A stretch of 36,486 nt of DNA from Streptomyces durocortorensis (GTDB taxonomy: Bacteria > Actinomycetota > Actinomycetes > Streptomycetales > Streptomycetaceae): contig NZ_JAFEUF010000037.1 of assembly GCF_016901035.1 (NCBI RefSeq), positions 6,341-42,826 of the forward strand, read 5' to 3'. How positions within the stretch are numbered: the stretch's first letter is position 1; every line of letters starts with the position of its first letter. The position numbers were made by a program, and so were the translations under genes. Under the pieces are notes generated by a model that did not search any database, was not told the DNA's origin, and saw nothing but the letters and a program-made list of their open reading frames with translations. Shown here one piece after another: positions 14,989 to 23,491 of the stretch.

Positions 14989-14997
14989 CCGATGACC
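14977..14997. repeat. Triple heptanucleotide repeat across a gene junction
   Basis: GATGACC occurs three times in tandem, spanning the last EACC1 codons, its stop and the first caspase-STAND codons. Each unit carries an ATG and the EACC1 stop sits inside the second unit. Because the unit is not a multiple of three, gain or loss of a copy would change the reading-frame relation of the two genes. Confidence 0.7.
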
Positions 14998-17900
14998 AGC
15001 CTGTCCGGTGACGGCGCCAGAGTTCTACTGATCGCCACTGCCACACATCACGGCCGCAATCTGCCGTCGGTGCCTTCCGTCGCGCGCACCTGCGAGGACT
15101 TGCGCAGCATTCTTCTAGACCGGTGCGGGGTGCGGCCCGAGCGGCTGCGCGTGCTGTCCGACCCGGCAGACGCACAGACCATGGCTCTGGCTGTGACCGA
15201 AGAGGCGCAGCGGGCGGACACTGTGCTGCTGGTCTACTTCGTGGGGCACGGTCTGCTCGGTCCGGGTGGTGAGCTGTACCTGGCGGCTAGCGGCACCGAT
15301 CAGCTTGTTCCCGGGCTGGCCGAGCATCAGGCGCTGTCGTTCTCGTCGCTGCGGCAGGCACTCTCCGTCAGTCGCGCGTCGTCGATCGTGGTCGTACTCG
15401 ACTGCTGTTTCTCCGCGCGGGGTTCGTTGCAAGCCGGGGTGTCCGTTCCCGCGTTTATGACGGGGCCCGCAGACGGCTTTTATCTGATCGGGTCCGCAGA
15501 GCAACTGGCGCTTGCACCGCCGGACGCCGCACACACTGCGTTCACCGGAGCAGTAATTGAACTGCTGACGCACGGTGACCCTCGCGGGCCCCATCAACTC
15601 ACTCTGGACGCGGTTTACGACGGGGTGTTCCGCGCGATGCGCGACAGCCAGGGTCCACTGCCCCGACGGCAGGCCGGAGACCGCGCCGGCAACCTGATAA
15701 TCGCACTGAACCCGGCCATACCGGCGCAGAGGGAGCCGGCCAAGGAGCCGGGGCCCGCGCCCGGCCGTTGCCCCTACCTGGGCCTTGATGCATTCGGAAT
15801 CGATGACGCCGACGTGTTCTTCGGGCGTGGACGGATGACCGAGCGGGTTCTCACCGCGGTGGCGTCGTCTGCCCGTAGCCCCGAGTCGTCTGGTCCATTG
15901 GTACTGGTCGGCCCTTCGGGCTCGGGCAAGAGCTCGCTGCTCAACGCCGGGCTGCTGGCCGCACTACGAAAGGGCGGGCTGCCGGATCTGCCGGGATCAA
16001 CGGGTTGGCCTGTCGTACGTCTCACCCCTGGCACGAGCCCGCTCCACCGCCTGGCTGTGCAGCTCAACGCCGCAACGGCTGACGCGGCCGAACGGTTACG
16101 GGAGAACCCGGGGCACGCGGTCGAACTGGTCGACAGCCTGCTGGCGGACCGTCCGGACCAGCGGCTCGTCTTCCTGGTAGACCAGCTTGAGGAACTGTTC
16201 ACACTCTGCCAGGACCACTCGGAACGCACAGCGTTCCTTCGAGCGCTGACCGCTCTCACCGGGCAGTCGAAGGGCAACCGGCCCCGGGGACTGGTGGTCT
16301 TCTCACTGCGAGCGGACTTCTACGGGCAGGCGGCCAAGTATCCCGAACTGGTCGAAACGCTTCGTGACCGTCAGACGCTGGTTGAACCGATGACGGCCGA
16401 GGAGTTGCGCGAGGCGATCGAGAAACCGGCGGGCAAAGCTGGATTGGATCTCGATGATGGTCTCGCCGACGTCATCCTGCACGAACTCGGCGCGACCGTC
16501 GGCGGGCAGTCGGCGACCGGAGGGCTGCCGCTGCTGTCTCACGCACTGTGGGCAACGTGGCGGAGGCGCACCGGAGCGCTGCTCTCCATTTCCGCTTACC
16601 ACTCAGCCGGCGGAATTTCGAAAGCGGTCGCAAAGACCGCCGAGCAGGTGTATGTCAGGCTGAACACCGCCGCACAGGAAGCCACACGACGCATACTGCC
16701 CAGGCTCGTACGTGTGGGCGATGACAGCAGTGACACCGCCCGGACAGTCGAACGCTCGGCGCTGCTCCATGGCCTACCTGACCTGCACGCTGCGCAACAG
16801 GCGATCAACCAGTTCACCGATGCCCGGTTGCTCACCCTCGACAACGACACGGTTCGTATCAGCCACGAGGCGCTTCTGCGCGCCTGGCCCCGGCTGCAGG
16901 AATGGGTCGAAGCCGACCGTGACTGGCTGCACGTCCACCAGCGACTCACCGACGACGCCGAGGCATGGGCGCGGTCCGGCCACGACACCTCTCTGCTCTA
17001 CCGGGGGAGCCGGCTGAGCGCCATGCGCGAACGAGCCGCCAAGGCACCGACCAGCGCAGCGGAGCTGGAGCCCACGCTCGCCGCGTTCATGGAGGACTCC
17101 TGGCACCAGGAAAACCGTGGCCGTCGCCACCGCAGACTCGCCAGGGGCCTGCTTGCCGGGCTTACGGTGCTTGTAGTCATCGCGGCTGGGCTAACCATCC
17201 GCTCGCGTGATGCCGCAGACCGAGCCGACCTCGCACGTTCCCAGGTCGAGGCCATGCGGCTGTCGCGTGACCTGGCCGCCAGCAGCACCGCCCTGCGCGG
17301 CACCAACGGCACGCTGGCGCAGTTGCTGTCGGCGGCGGCATGGCAGAGGAGCAACACAGACGAGGCGTTCGCCGCCATGGCCATGTCCTATCAGGATCCC
17401 TCCGTTGGTCTGCTGACCGATGACCGGATCAGCGAGGTGGACGGAGTGGCATTCCATCCGGCCGGATCGAAGCTGGTGTCCAAGGCCGACAACGGAACGA
17501 TGACGCTGTGGCGGACCGACACGTGGAAACCGACCCACCTGAGTGAGACCGCGCACGGGGGCGGCTTCTCCTCTGTGACCTTCAGCCCCGACGGAGCCCT
17601 GTTCGCAGCCAACTCCTCTCAAGGCATCAAGATATGGGACACCAACACCGCCACGGTCAAGGCCGTCCTTGAGCAGGTATCCGAAAGTTCCGCCATCACG
17701 TTCAGCCCGGACGGCGAAATGATCGCCAGCGCCGAGTTCCAGAACACCAGAGTCTGGGACATCGGCACCGGCAAGGAACTCGCCAGGTTCAACAGTCCAA
17801 CCAGTGACCTTGCCTTCGCAGCAGACCACACGGTTCTCACCGCCAGCGGAAACGACGGTGTCGTTCACCGCTGGGACGTTGCCAGCGGCAAGCTGAAGTC

Positions 17901-19281
17901 CTCCGTCACCTTCGCAGACAAGATCCAGTACATCTGGTCCAACCCTGACAGCGTTGATGAGACGATCGTCTGCACAGGCATTAACTGCCACATTGGACCG
18001 TTGGGCACTAAACAGATGTCCCGTCTGACGGTCGGTGGCAATCCCGTGGTCAACTCCGATGGCAGTCTCATCGCCGCCAGCGGCTATGACGGGTTTCTCA
18101 CTGTCTGGAACACCAGGACAAAGAAGCAGGTCGCGAGGTTCTACGAGGGCGAGACAGATGTTATCGGCCTGGCTTTCAAGCCGCACAGCTCGATCCTGGC
18201 AGCCGAAACCTCACGAGGCGTGCAACTGTGGGATCTCAACCACGCACGACCTGAAGGCCATCTGCCGCTGGTGCAGGATGCCACGCCACATGGGGTGAAG
18301 TTCACTCGCCGCGCGGCCGGTCTGATCACAACAGGCCGCAAGGGGACGGTCCAGTGGAAGAACCCCGGGGATTCGGAACAGTCTGCCAAAGCCGTCAAGG
18401 TCTATACCGATCACCCCGGTGAAAACGTGGCGCTCAGCCCGGACGGCACCACCGTGGCAACGTCTGCCCCGGCCCCGCGACTCGCAGAGATCGACCTCTG
18501 GGATCTCTCATCTGGCAAGCTCATTCGGACCTTGCGCGGGCACGCCCGGGGCATCAGCTCGCTCGCGTTCAGCGCGGACGGGACCATGCTGGTCAGCGGC
18601 GCGGGGCGAGCCTCTGTCAACAACAGCGGCAGTCCCGACACCGAAGCTCTGCTGTGGGACACCGCCTCCGGGACGATACGCACCAAGCTCACCGGCCACA
18701 CCGGCGGCGTCTGGGCAGTGAGCTTCAACCCCGACGGTTCCAGCATCGCCACCGCAGACGGAGCAGGAACTGTACGCCTCTGGGAACCCCGGGCGGGTCG
18801 CCTCACTAGGGTGCTCTACGGCAGCCGCGGGATCCCCAGCTCCCTGGCGTTCGACCACAGCGGAACCACGTTGGTCGGTAGCGCGGACGGTCTTTCCGTT
18901 TGGGATACGCGCACTGGTCGCCACAAGGTTCTCGCGACCGCCGGGCTGGACAAGAACGAGAGCTACGAGGACATCAGCCTCTCGCCCGACGGTCGGTTCG
19001 CCGTGTTGACGCAGGGAACGTCCGGCATTCTGATCTGGGACCTCGAACGAGACCGGCCCGTCACGGAGACCAAGGCATCGGGCGTCATCACCGACGTCGA
19101 ATTCGCCTCCGATGCCTGGACGGTAGCGATCGCCACGGCCGTCGGGGTGAAGCTGCTGAACGTCGGCTTCCTCCAGGACCCGCACGCCGCCGTATGCCGG
19201 CGGGCCGGACGTGAGCTAACTCAAAAGGAGTGGGCAACCTATCTGCCCTCGGTCCCGTACCGATCGTTCCGCATCTGCTGA
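14992..19281 (+). CDS. Caspase-like protease fused to nSTAND1 NTPase and WD40 repeats
   Basis: A 1429-aa multidomain protein. Residues 1-240 are a peptidase C14 (caspase) domain with catalytic His86 in YFVGHGL and Cys139 in VVLDCCFS. Residues ~260-700 are an nSTAND1-type NTPase opening with CPYLGLDAF, with Walker A GPSGSGKS (307-314) and Walker B LVFLVDQLEELF (D397). A basic patch and one hydrophobic segment (~719-736) suggest a membrane anchor. Residues ~795-1400 hold about 14 WD40-like blades (LWDT, IWDT, VWDI...), some degenerate, consistent with two seven-bladed propellers. The C-terminus resembles other Streptomyces STAND-WD40 proteins. The WD40 part should sense a trigger, the NTPase oligomerise, and the caspase cleave targets, killing or arresting the cell. 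One TTA codon (L369, 16096-16098). It is coupled to EACC1. Confidence 0.92.
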   Translation: MTSLSGDGARVLLIATATHHGRNLPSVPSVARTCEDLRSILLDRCGVRPERLRVLSDPADAQTMALAVTEEAQRADTVLLVYFVGHGLLGPGGELYLAASGTDQLVPGLAEHQALSFSSLRQALSVSRASSIVVVLDCCFSARGSLQAGVSVPAFMTGPADGFYLIGSAEQLALAPPDAAHTAFTGAVIELLTHGDPRGPHQLTLDAVYDGVFRAMRDSQGPLPRRQAGDRAGNLIIALNPAIPAQREPAKEPGPAPGRCPYLGLDAFGIDDADVFFGRGRMTERVLTAVASSARSPESSGPLVLVGPSGSGKSSLLNAGLLAALRKGGLPDLPGSTGWPVVRLTPGTSPLHRLAVQLNAATADAAERLRENPGHAVELVDSLLADRPDQRLVFLVDQLEELFTLCQDHSERTAFLRALTALTGQSKGNRPRGLVVFSLRADFYGQAAKYPELVETLRDRQTLVEPMTAEELREAIEKPAGKAGLDLDDGLADVILHELGATVGGQSATGGLPLLSHALWATWRRRTGALLSISAYHSAGGISKAVAKTAEQVYVRLNTAAQEATRRILPRLVRVGDDSSDTARTVERSALLHGLPDLHAAQQAINQFTDARLLTLDNDTVRISHEALLRAWPRLQEWVEADRDWLHVHQRLTDDAEAWARSGHDTSLLYRGSRLSAMRERAAKAPTSAAELEPTLAAFMEDSWHQENRGRRHRRLARGLLAGLTVLVVIAAGLTIRSRDAADRADLARSQVEAMRLSRDLAASSTALRGTNGTLAQLLSAAAWQRSNTDEAFAAMAMSYQDPSVGLLTDDRISEVDGVAFHPAGSKLVSKADNGTMTLWRTDTWKPTHLSETAHGGGFSSVTFSPDGALFAANSSQGIKIWDTNTATVKAVLEQVSESSAITFSPDGEMIASAEFQNTRVWDIGTGKELARFNSPTSDLAFAADHTVLTASGNDGVVHRWDVASGKLKSSVTFADKIQYIWSNPDSVDETIVCTGINCHIGPLGTKQMSRLTVGGNPVVNSDGSLIAASGYDGFLTVWNTRTKKQVARFYEGETDVIGLAFKPHSSILAAETSRGVQLWDLNHARPEGHLPLVQDATPHGVKFTRRAAGLITTGRKGTVQWKNPGDSEQSAKAVKVYTDHPGENVALSPDGTTVATSAPAPRLAEIDLWDLSSGKLIRTLRGHARGISSLAFSADGTMLVSGAGRASVNNSGSPDTEALLWDTASGTIRTKLTGHTGGVWAVSFNPDGSSIATADGAGTVRLWEPRAGRLTRVLYGSRGIPSSLAFDHSGTTLVGSADGLSVWDTRTGRHKVLATAGLDKNESYEDISLSPDGRFAVLTQGTSGILIWDLERDRPVTETKASGVITDVEFASDAWTVAIATAVGVKLLNVGFLQDPHAAVCRRAGRELTQKEWATYLPSVPYRSFRIC

Positions 19282-19481
19282 CGAGGCTCCCGCCGATGAG
19301 TCCGGCGTTTGTCCACGTAGGCCCTCGGGGAGGATCGGTCCGGTCAGTAGCGACTCCGTCAGGCGCTGGCTAGCCTCCTCTCTGAGCATTGGCCCAGGGC
19401 GGTGATGCCCGGACACCTGCGTCCGCTGCCACTCCGCAACCTGCGGCCGCGCCCGGGGAGCCTGCACGGCAAGAGGTGCCG

Positions 19482-19774
19482 GAAGGCTACCGCGAGGCCA
19501 TCGCCGCCCACCGCGCCACCTGGAACACCACCCGGCAGCACACCAACCCGGAGGTCCGGGCGGCCGCCGAACGGCAGCTCCGTGAACGACTTCGGGAGCT
19601 GGCTGAGAACTTCGCCGACGGCCGCCAGGCCCTCGAGGAGCTCCGTACCAAAGCGGCCGCCCAGCGGGTACGCCCCAGCGACGCATCCTGGGCACGGGCA
19701 CTGCAACGCCTCGCCGCCGAACGCGCCGGGCTGGCCACCATCACCCCAGCGGCTGGACCGTACGGCGTGAGCAC
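19482..19774 (+). pseudogene. Damaged 3' copy of the DciA-like gene
   Basis: Codes for PEGYREAIAAHRATWNTTRQ and onward, about 90% like the last ~100 codons of the gene at 8800-9636. It lacks the DUF721 domain, and near the end a short deletion shifts the frame: the original C-terminus RLDRTA is still legible in the next frame (to 19770), while the open frame runs on to 19781. The stretch 19282-19481 has only faint similarity to the linker of the intact gene. It is a relic that marks the right border of the EACC1-caspase cassette. Confidence 0.85.
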
Positions 19775-19864
19775 AAGGTAGGCGGCAGGAAGGTAAACCG
19801 AGTGATCGGCTGCGAAGCGAAGGGGGCGACTGTCACGCTGTGTTGAGAGAAAAGGCAGGGGCAC

Positions 19865-21430
19865 GTGCGGCGTGACAAACGGCAGATTCAGACAGCGGTT
19901 CTCGGCAGTGCGAATTCCGAGGAGCCACTCGTTCTGCCGCTGGAGGCCATCGAACTGGACGCCTTCCGCAGCTTCCACGAACACGACTCCTTCTGGTGCG
20001 GGCTCCTCCTCGGAGGTTGCGGTGGCCAGCTGACGACGAAGCTCTACACCGACCGGGTGTGCCACTTCGCCCACCACCCCGGCCCTGACGGCCAGCCCCA
20101 CATCTGTGGCCGGCAGGCCCGCAGCGTGAACAGCGCCGACCACCTCTATGTGAAGTCCGAAGCTGCTGCCTGGCTGCGTAACCGCGGCGCGCGGGCCGAC
20201 TTCGAGTTCACCCAGCTGGGCGGGGCACCGATCGGATCCGTGGTCGATATCCAGCTTGAGCACAAGACGCTGCGCGTACACCTGGACCAGGAGGTGGCGC
20301 CGGAATGGGACGCCGGCCACGAGCCGGTGCTCGGGGTATCCGTGCCGGTGGGCCAGGACACGCTGATCGACCGCTGGTACGTGCACCGCATCCGCCTGGA
20401 CAGCGAAGGCACTGCCCGCCGCGTTCGGATCGGTACTGAAGCGTTCGCGCGGCCTACCGAATGGTTCGTCCTGGATGACTGCGAGATCACCGATCGGGGA
20501 CTGACCACCCCTGCCGTCGAGCGGATCGTCCAGGCCCGCACCACACGTCCACGGAGCTGGTCACCGGGCAGGACCAAACGGGAACCGGACGTGAACGTCC
20601 GTGCGCGTGACCTGTTGAAGCGTCTAGGGGAGGCGCGTTGGGCCGGCGCTGCGGTAGCGGTGCAAAGGCTTGGCAGAGAGCTCGCAGGACTGAGCGGGGT
20701 CAACAGGGAATCGCAGGAGCTCATGATCGTTGCTCTGCGGGAGGCGCGCGCCTGGCTGGATGAGCAGGCCGAGGTCCGCCGGAACTTGTTCGCCCAATTG
20801 GATCAGGCAGTCACCGACCAGGAACACGGGCGGATCAGCAGTCTCATGGTCCGTGTCAACGCAACCGCCGCGCACAACCGCACCGTCGAAGAGGACGCCA
20901 TCGCAGAGAGGGCCGCGGACTGCATCGCCGATCTGTCGCGTGCCATGCAGGAGGAGATCAAAGAGAGGTTCCTTGCGGAGTCAGCGGCTGCGGACGCCAG
21001 CACGCGCGTCGGTAACATCCTCAGGAACCTGCAGCGGGGCGAGTACAAAATTCTGCGGCCCCAGGTGGAGACGCTGGTGCGGTTCGCTGAGACGGCCAGC
21101 AAGCGCTTGACGAGAAGCCAGGCCCGTCAGATCGAGGCGTGGAAACAGAAGGCCGGCCTTACCCCCGCCGACAGCACGGCGCCGGACGACGACGGCACCA
21201 GACAGATGAAGCACAAACGACCGCTGCATCGACAGGTCGCCCGCCGGTATTGGATCAAGTGGCACTGCCCGCGGTGCACGGCTGCTCCGGGCAAGGACTG
21301 CACGATCGCCGACGGAACCGGCACCGGTGGCCTGCGGTACGTACCGCACGACGAGCGCCTGCAGCCGATCCTGGACCAGCGAGAAGCCCGACAGCGGTCC
21401 GCCGCGCGGTCCCGGCGATCGGCCAGGTAG
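19865..21430 (+). CDS. CoiA-like nuclease-family protein with C-terminal zinc finger
   Basis: A 521-aa protein. The N-terminus resembles Streptomyces competence-protein-CoiA-family members: a zinc-finger-like C45, C52, C66 with CHFAH (66-70), then SADHLYVKSEAAAWL (90-104), then GSVVDIQLEHKTLRVHLDQE, where D128 and D141-Q142 sit where a PD-(D/E)xK-type nuclease has its metal ligands. The middle (~240-440) is a long, helical, possibly coiled-coil region. The C-terminus has C468-x2-C471-x7-C479 and H495, a small zinc finger common in Streptomyces mobile DNA. The GTG at 19865 has AGGGG close upstream. CoiA in Firmicutes acts in natural transformation; here, next to defence genes, a role in handling foreign DNA is more plausible. 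That is inference. Confidence 0.72.
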   Translation: MRRDKRQIQTAVLGSANSEEPLVLPLEAIELDAFRSFHEHDSFWCGLLLGGCGGQLTTKLYTDRVCHFAHHPGPDGQPHICGRQARSVNSADHLYVKSEAAAWLRNRGARADFEFTQLGGAPIGSVVDIQLEHKTLRVHLDQEVAPEWDAGHEPVLGVSVPVGQDTLIDRWYVHRIRLDSEGTARRVRIGTEAFARPTEWFVLDDCEITDRGLTTPAVERIVQARTTRPRSWSPGRTKREPDVNVRARDLLKRLGEARWAGAAVAVQRLGRELAGLSGVNRESQELMIVALREARAWLDEQAEVRRNLFAQLDQAVTDQEHGRISSLMVRVNATAAHNRTVEEDAIAERAADCIADLSRAMQEEIKERFLAESAAADASTRVGNILRNLQRGEYKILRPQVETLVRFAETASKRLTRSQARQIEAWKQKAGLTPADSTAPDDDGTRQMKHKRPLHRQVARRYWIKWHCPRCTAAPGKDCTIADGTGTGGLRYVPHDERLQPILDQREARQRSAARSRRSAR

Positions 21431-21483
21431 CGGTTCACGCTGATCCGGCCCGTGGCGGCCCTCCCGGGCCGATCCCGCCATCT

Positions 21484-21507
21484 CGGACACGCGGTCCAAC
21501 GTGTCCG
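21484..21507. promoter_or_regulatory. Inverted repeat upstream of the HEPN gene
   Basis: CGGACACG (21484-21491) and CGTGTCCG (21500-21507) are exact inverted arms around 8 nt. A further half-site, CGTGTCC, recurs at 21555-21561. The gene at 21585 has no ribosome-binding site, but TAGCGT (21573-21578) is 6 nt before its ATG, the spacing of leaderless Streptomyces promoters. The repeats may be an operator on that promoter. Confidence 0.45.
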
Positions 21508-21584
21508 CAGCCCCCCTTTCGCGGCGACGGGACGGAGCCGAAATATATCCATCGCGTGTCCAAGCCGACGCGTAGCGTGCACCC

Positions 21585-22313
21585 ATGTACACGTACGAGC
21601 CGCCGGTCCCGGCGGACCAGCTCCGGAATCTGCCCACTCGGGATGCCGCGCTCCTCCTGCTGCAGAACCTTGCCCAGGGAAGCGGCGACCACCAGTACGA
21701 CGGGCTGATAGGCGGTGCCCGCATGGCGTTCCAGTCGGAGCGGGATCTCGAGCTGCTGACGAACCGCCTGTCCGACGCCTGGTGCTGGCTGGAGGCCCAC
21801 GCGCTGCTGTCCCGCGTACCCCGCCAGTCCGCGAACTTCCGACAGCTCTCCCGAGACGGCAGGGAACTGGCGGCGGACCCGAAGGGCCTGGCACGGTTCG
21901 AGGCCCGTACACGGCTCGCCGGCCCGCTCCACCCGGCTCTGGAGAAGACCGTGCGGACCAACTTCGACCTCGGGGACTACGAGACCGCGTGCTTCGCCGC
22001 CATGAAGGCCGTCGAGGTCGCCGTCCGCGACGCCTCCGGACTCGACAACTCCCTCGTCGGCGTCCCGCTGATGCGCAGGGCGTTTCAGCCCCACCAGAAC
22101 GGCAAGCCCGGCGGGCCGCTGGCCGACGCCGGGGCCGAGGGCGGCGAGCAGGATGCCGAGTCCGCGCTGTTCGCCGGAGCTATGGGCCGCTACAAGAACC
22201 CCTCCAGCCACCGCACCGTCGACTTCGACGACCCGATCGAGGCGGCCCAGATCATCCAGTTCGCCGACCTGCTGCTGCGGCAGGTCGACCGAGCCAAGGA
22301 CCGCGGCAGGTGA
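21585..22313 (+). CDS. TIGR02391/Ymh-family HEPN-like protein
   Basis: A 242-aa protein whose C-terminal half matches the Hypoth_Ymh (TIGR02391) family: FDLGDYETACFAAMKAVEVA, then a loop with LVGVPLMRRAF, then LFAGAMGRYKNPSSHR. In that last block R202-x6-H209 (with N205) is the RNxxxH-like motif of HEPN ribonucleases. The N-terminal half is helical and not recognised. HEPN proteins of this type appear in phage-defence and abortive-infection settings, where they cut RNA. The gene lacks a ribosome-binding site and is probably leaderless. It follows the CoiA-like gene on the same strand after ~150 bp with its own likely promoter. Confidence 0.8.
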   Translation: MYTYEPPVPADQLRNLPTRDAALLLLQNLAQGSGDHQYDGLIGGARMAFQSERDLELLTNRLSDAWCWLEAHALLSRVPRQSANFRQLSRDGRELAADPKGLARFEARTRLAGPLHPALEKTVRTNFDLGDYETACFAAMKAVEVAVRDASGLDNSLVGVPLMRRAFQPHQNGKPGGPLADAGAEGGEQDAESALFAGAMGRYKNPSSHRTVDFDDPIEAAQIIQFADLLLRQVDRAKDRGR

Positions 22314-22364
22314 CGAGACCTCCCGGGCCCGGGCAGGGGAACGTAGACGTCGCCGAACGGGGGT

Positions 22365-22628
22365 TCAGGGGACGTCGCCTTCCCAGACCCAGGGGCCGTC
22401 GGGCTGGCTGATGGTCGGCGCGTACGAGGCGCGCCCGCCCGGCCCGTACGCACTGTGCAGGGTGATCAGGTACGCGCCGGTGGTGATCTCTTCGTCCGTC
22501 CAGCCGGTGACGTCGATCAGCTGCCCGTCCAGCGGTCCGCCGGTCAGCTCCCGGTAGGTGCGGCCGGGTTGCGGTCCAGCCGCGGGAAGGTCGTGCTCGG
22601 TGCCGTACACGCGGGGTGCCTGCGTCAT
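22365..22628 (-). CDS. Small hypothetical protein
   Basis: An 87-aa protein, MTQAPRVYGTEHDLPAAGPQ onward. A GGPLDGQLIDVTGW core and a Trp-ending C-terminus (GPWVWEGD) recall small proteins common in Streptomyces mobile DNA with no assigned role. I placed the start at the ATG at 22628; an upstream ATG at 22658 would add 10 residues. No membrane segment or Cys motif. It converges on the HEPN gene, with only ~50 bp and a short CCCGGG-rich palindrome between. Confidence 0.6.
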   Translation of the reverse strand: MTQAPRVYGTEHDLPAAGPQPGRTYRELTGGPLDGQLIDVTGWTDEEITTGAYLITLHSAYGPGGRASYAPTISQPDGPWVWEGDVP

Positions 22629-22777
22629 GGAGCCCAGTCTGGTCCGCCGCCCGTGCACCCGGCAGCGAGTTCAGGGGAAGTTGCCCGTGACGGGGGACCA
22701 GGAGCAGTTAGGTGCCAGGCCGGCCTTCCGGTCGGGCTCGGCCTGAGCGAACCGGCCTCCTCCATGTCTGCTGCCTC

Positions 22778-23227
22778 TCAAGCCCGGAGGAGACCGGCGG
22801 GCGCACCTGCCTCGCTGCGCTGGTCGTCCCACTCCTGGAGCGCCGCGCGCACTTCGGCTGCCGTTTCCGGGTTGACGCCTCTGCGGGTGGCGAGGCTGCG
22901 CAGGTACGCTTCGGCTCCCTGGAGGAGTCCGGAGCGCGGTGACATGACGACCCTGGCCCGGTGGGTGCCCGGTGCGGACACGTGGCTGAAGGCGTCGAAG
23001 CAGTCGGGGGCGCTGTAGTGGCGCGGGGGCGGGATATGGCCGTCGACGTACGCCCCGTCGGGGCCGGTGCAGATCCAGTACGTGCGCAGCGCGCAGTCGT
23101 GGCAGGCGAGGGTCCCCACCATGTCGGGGAAGCGGCGCTGCCACTCCGCGTCCAGCTCGTGGATGTCCTGGGCGAGCGGGATGTTCTTGCCGCACCGGCA
23201 GCACCGGATACGGAACGGGACAGACAC
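22778..23227 (-). CDS. Zinc-ribbon hypothetical protein
   Basis: A 149-aa protein with two Cys pairs, C9-x2-C12 (RCCRCGKN) and C42-x2-C45 (ACHDCALRTYW), that would form one zinc ribbon at the N-terminus. The C-terminal half is a helical, charged region ending RAALQEWDDQRSE. The start is a GTG at 23227 with GGAG 8 nt upstream. It lies ~150 bp upstream of, and in the same direction as, the gene at 22365-22628, and could be co-transcribed. Function unknown. Confidence 0.62.
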   Translation of the reverse strand: MSVPFRIRCCRCGKNIPLAQDIHELDAEWQRRFPDMVGTLACHDCALRTYWICTGPDGAYVDGHIPPPRHYSAPDCFDAFSHVSAPGTHRARVVMSPRSGLLQGAEAYLRSLATRRGVNPETAAEVRAALQEWDDQRSEAGAPAGLLRA

Positions 23228-23439
23228 GACGGATCTCCGATCGCTACATGGGGCAGAAGGGGACTGCCGGCACTGCTCAGGGCGGCACGCGCGGCCCAGG
23301 GCGTGGCAGTCACCCTCCCGTTGCCGGTCTGTTCTGGTTCAACGACGGGGCTGGGACTGAGGTGACAGGGGGAGGCTGGCAGCGTTGCTTCGTGGCGGCA
23401 TTCACCCCTGGTGATTCGCCCGTCTCCCCCGGGAACGGC

Positions 23440-23481
23440 GATGCCCCCGGGCCACCGCTCCTGCGGTCGTCCGGGGGCATC
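23440..23481 (-). terminator. Strong hairpin terminator
   Basis: Perfect 11-bp arms GATGCCCCCGG (23440-23450) and CCGGGGGCATC (23471-23481) enclose an inner ACCGC/GCGGT stem. It sits 11 nt past the stop of the minus-strand gene at 23492. Confidence 0.8.
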
Positions 23482-23491
23482 GCGTGGCCGG

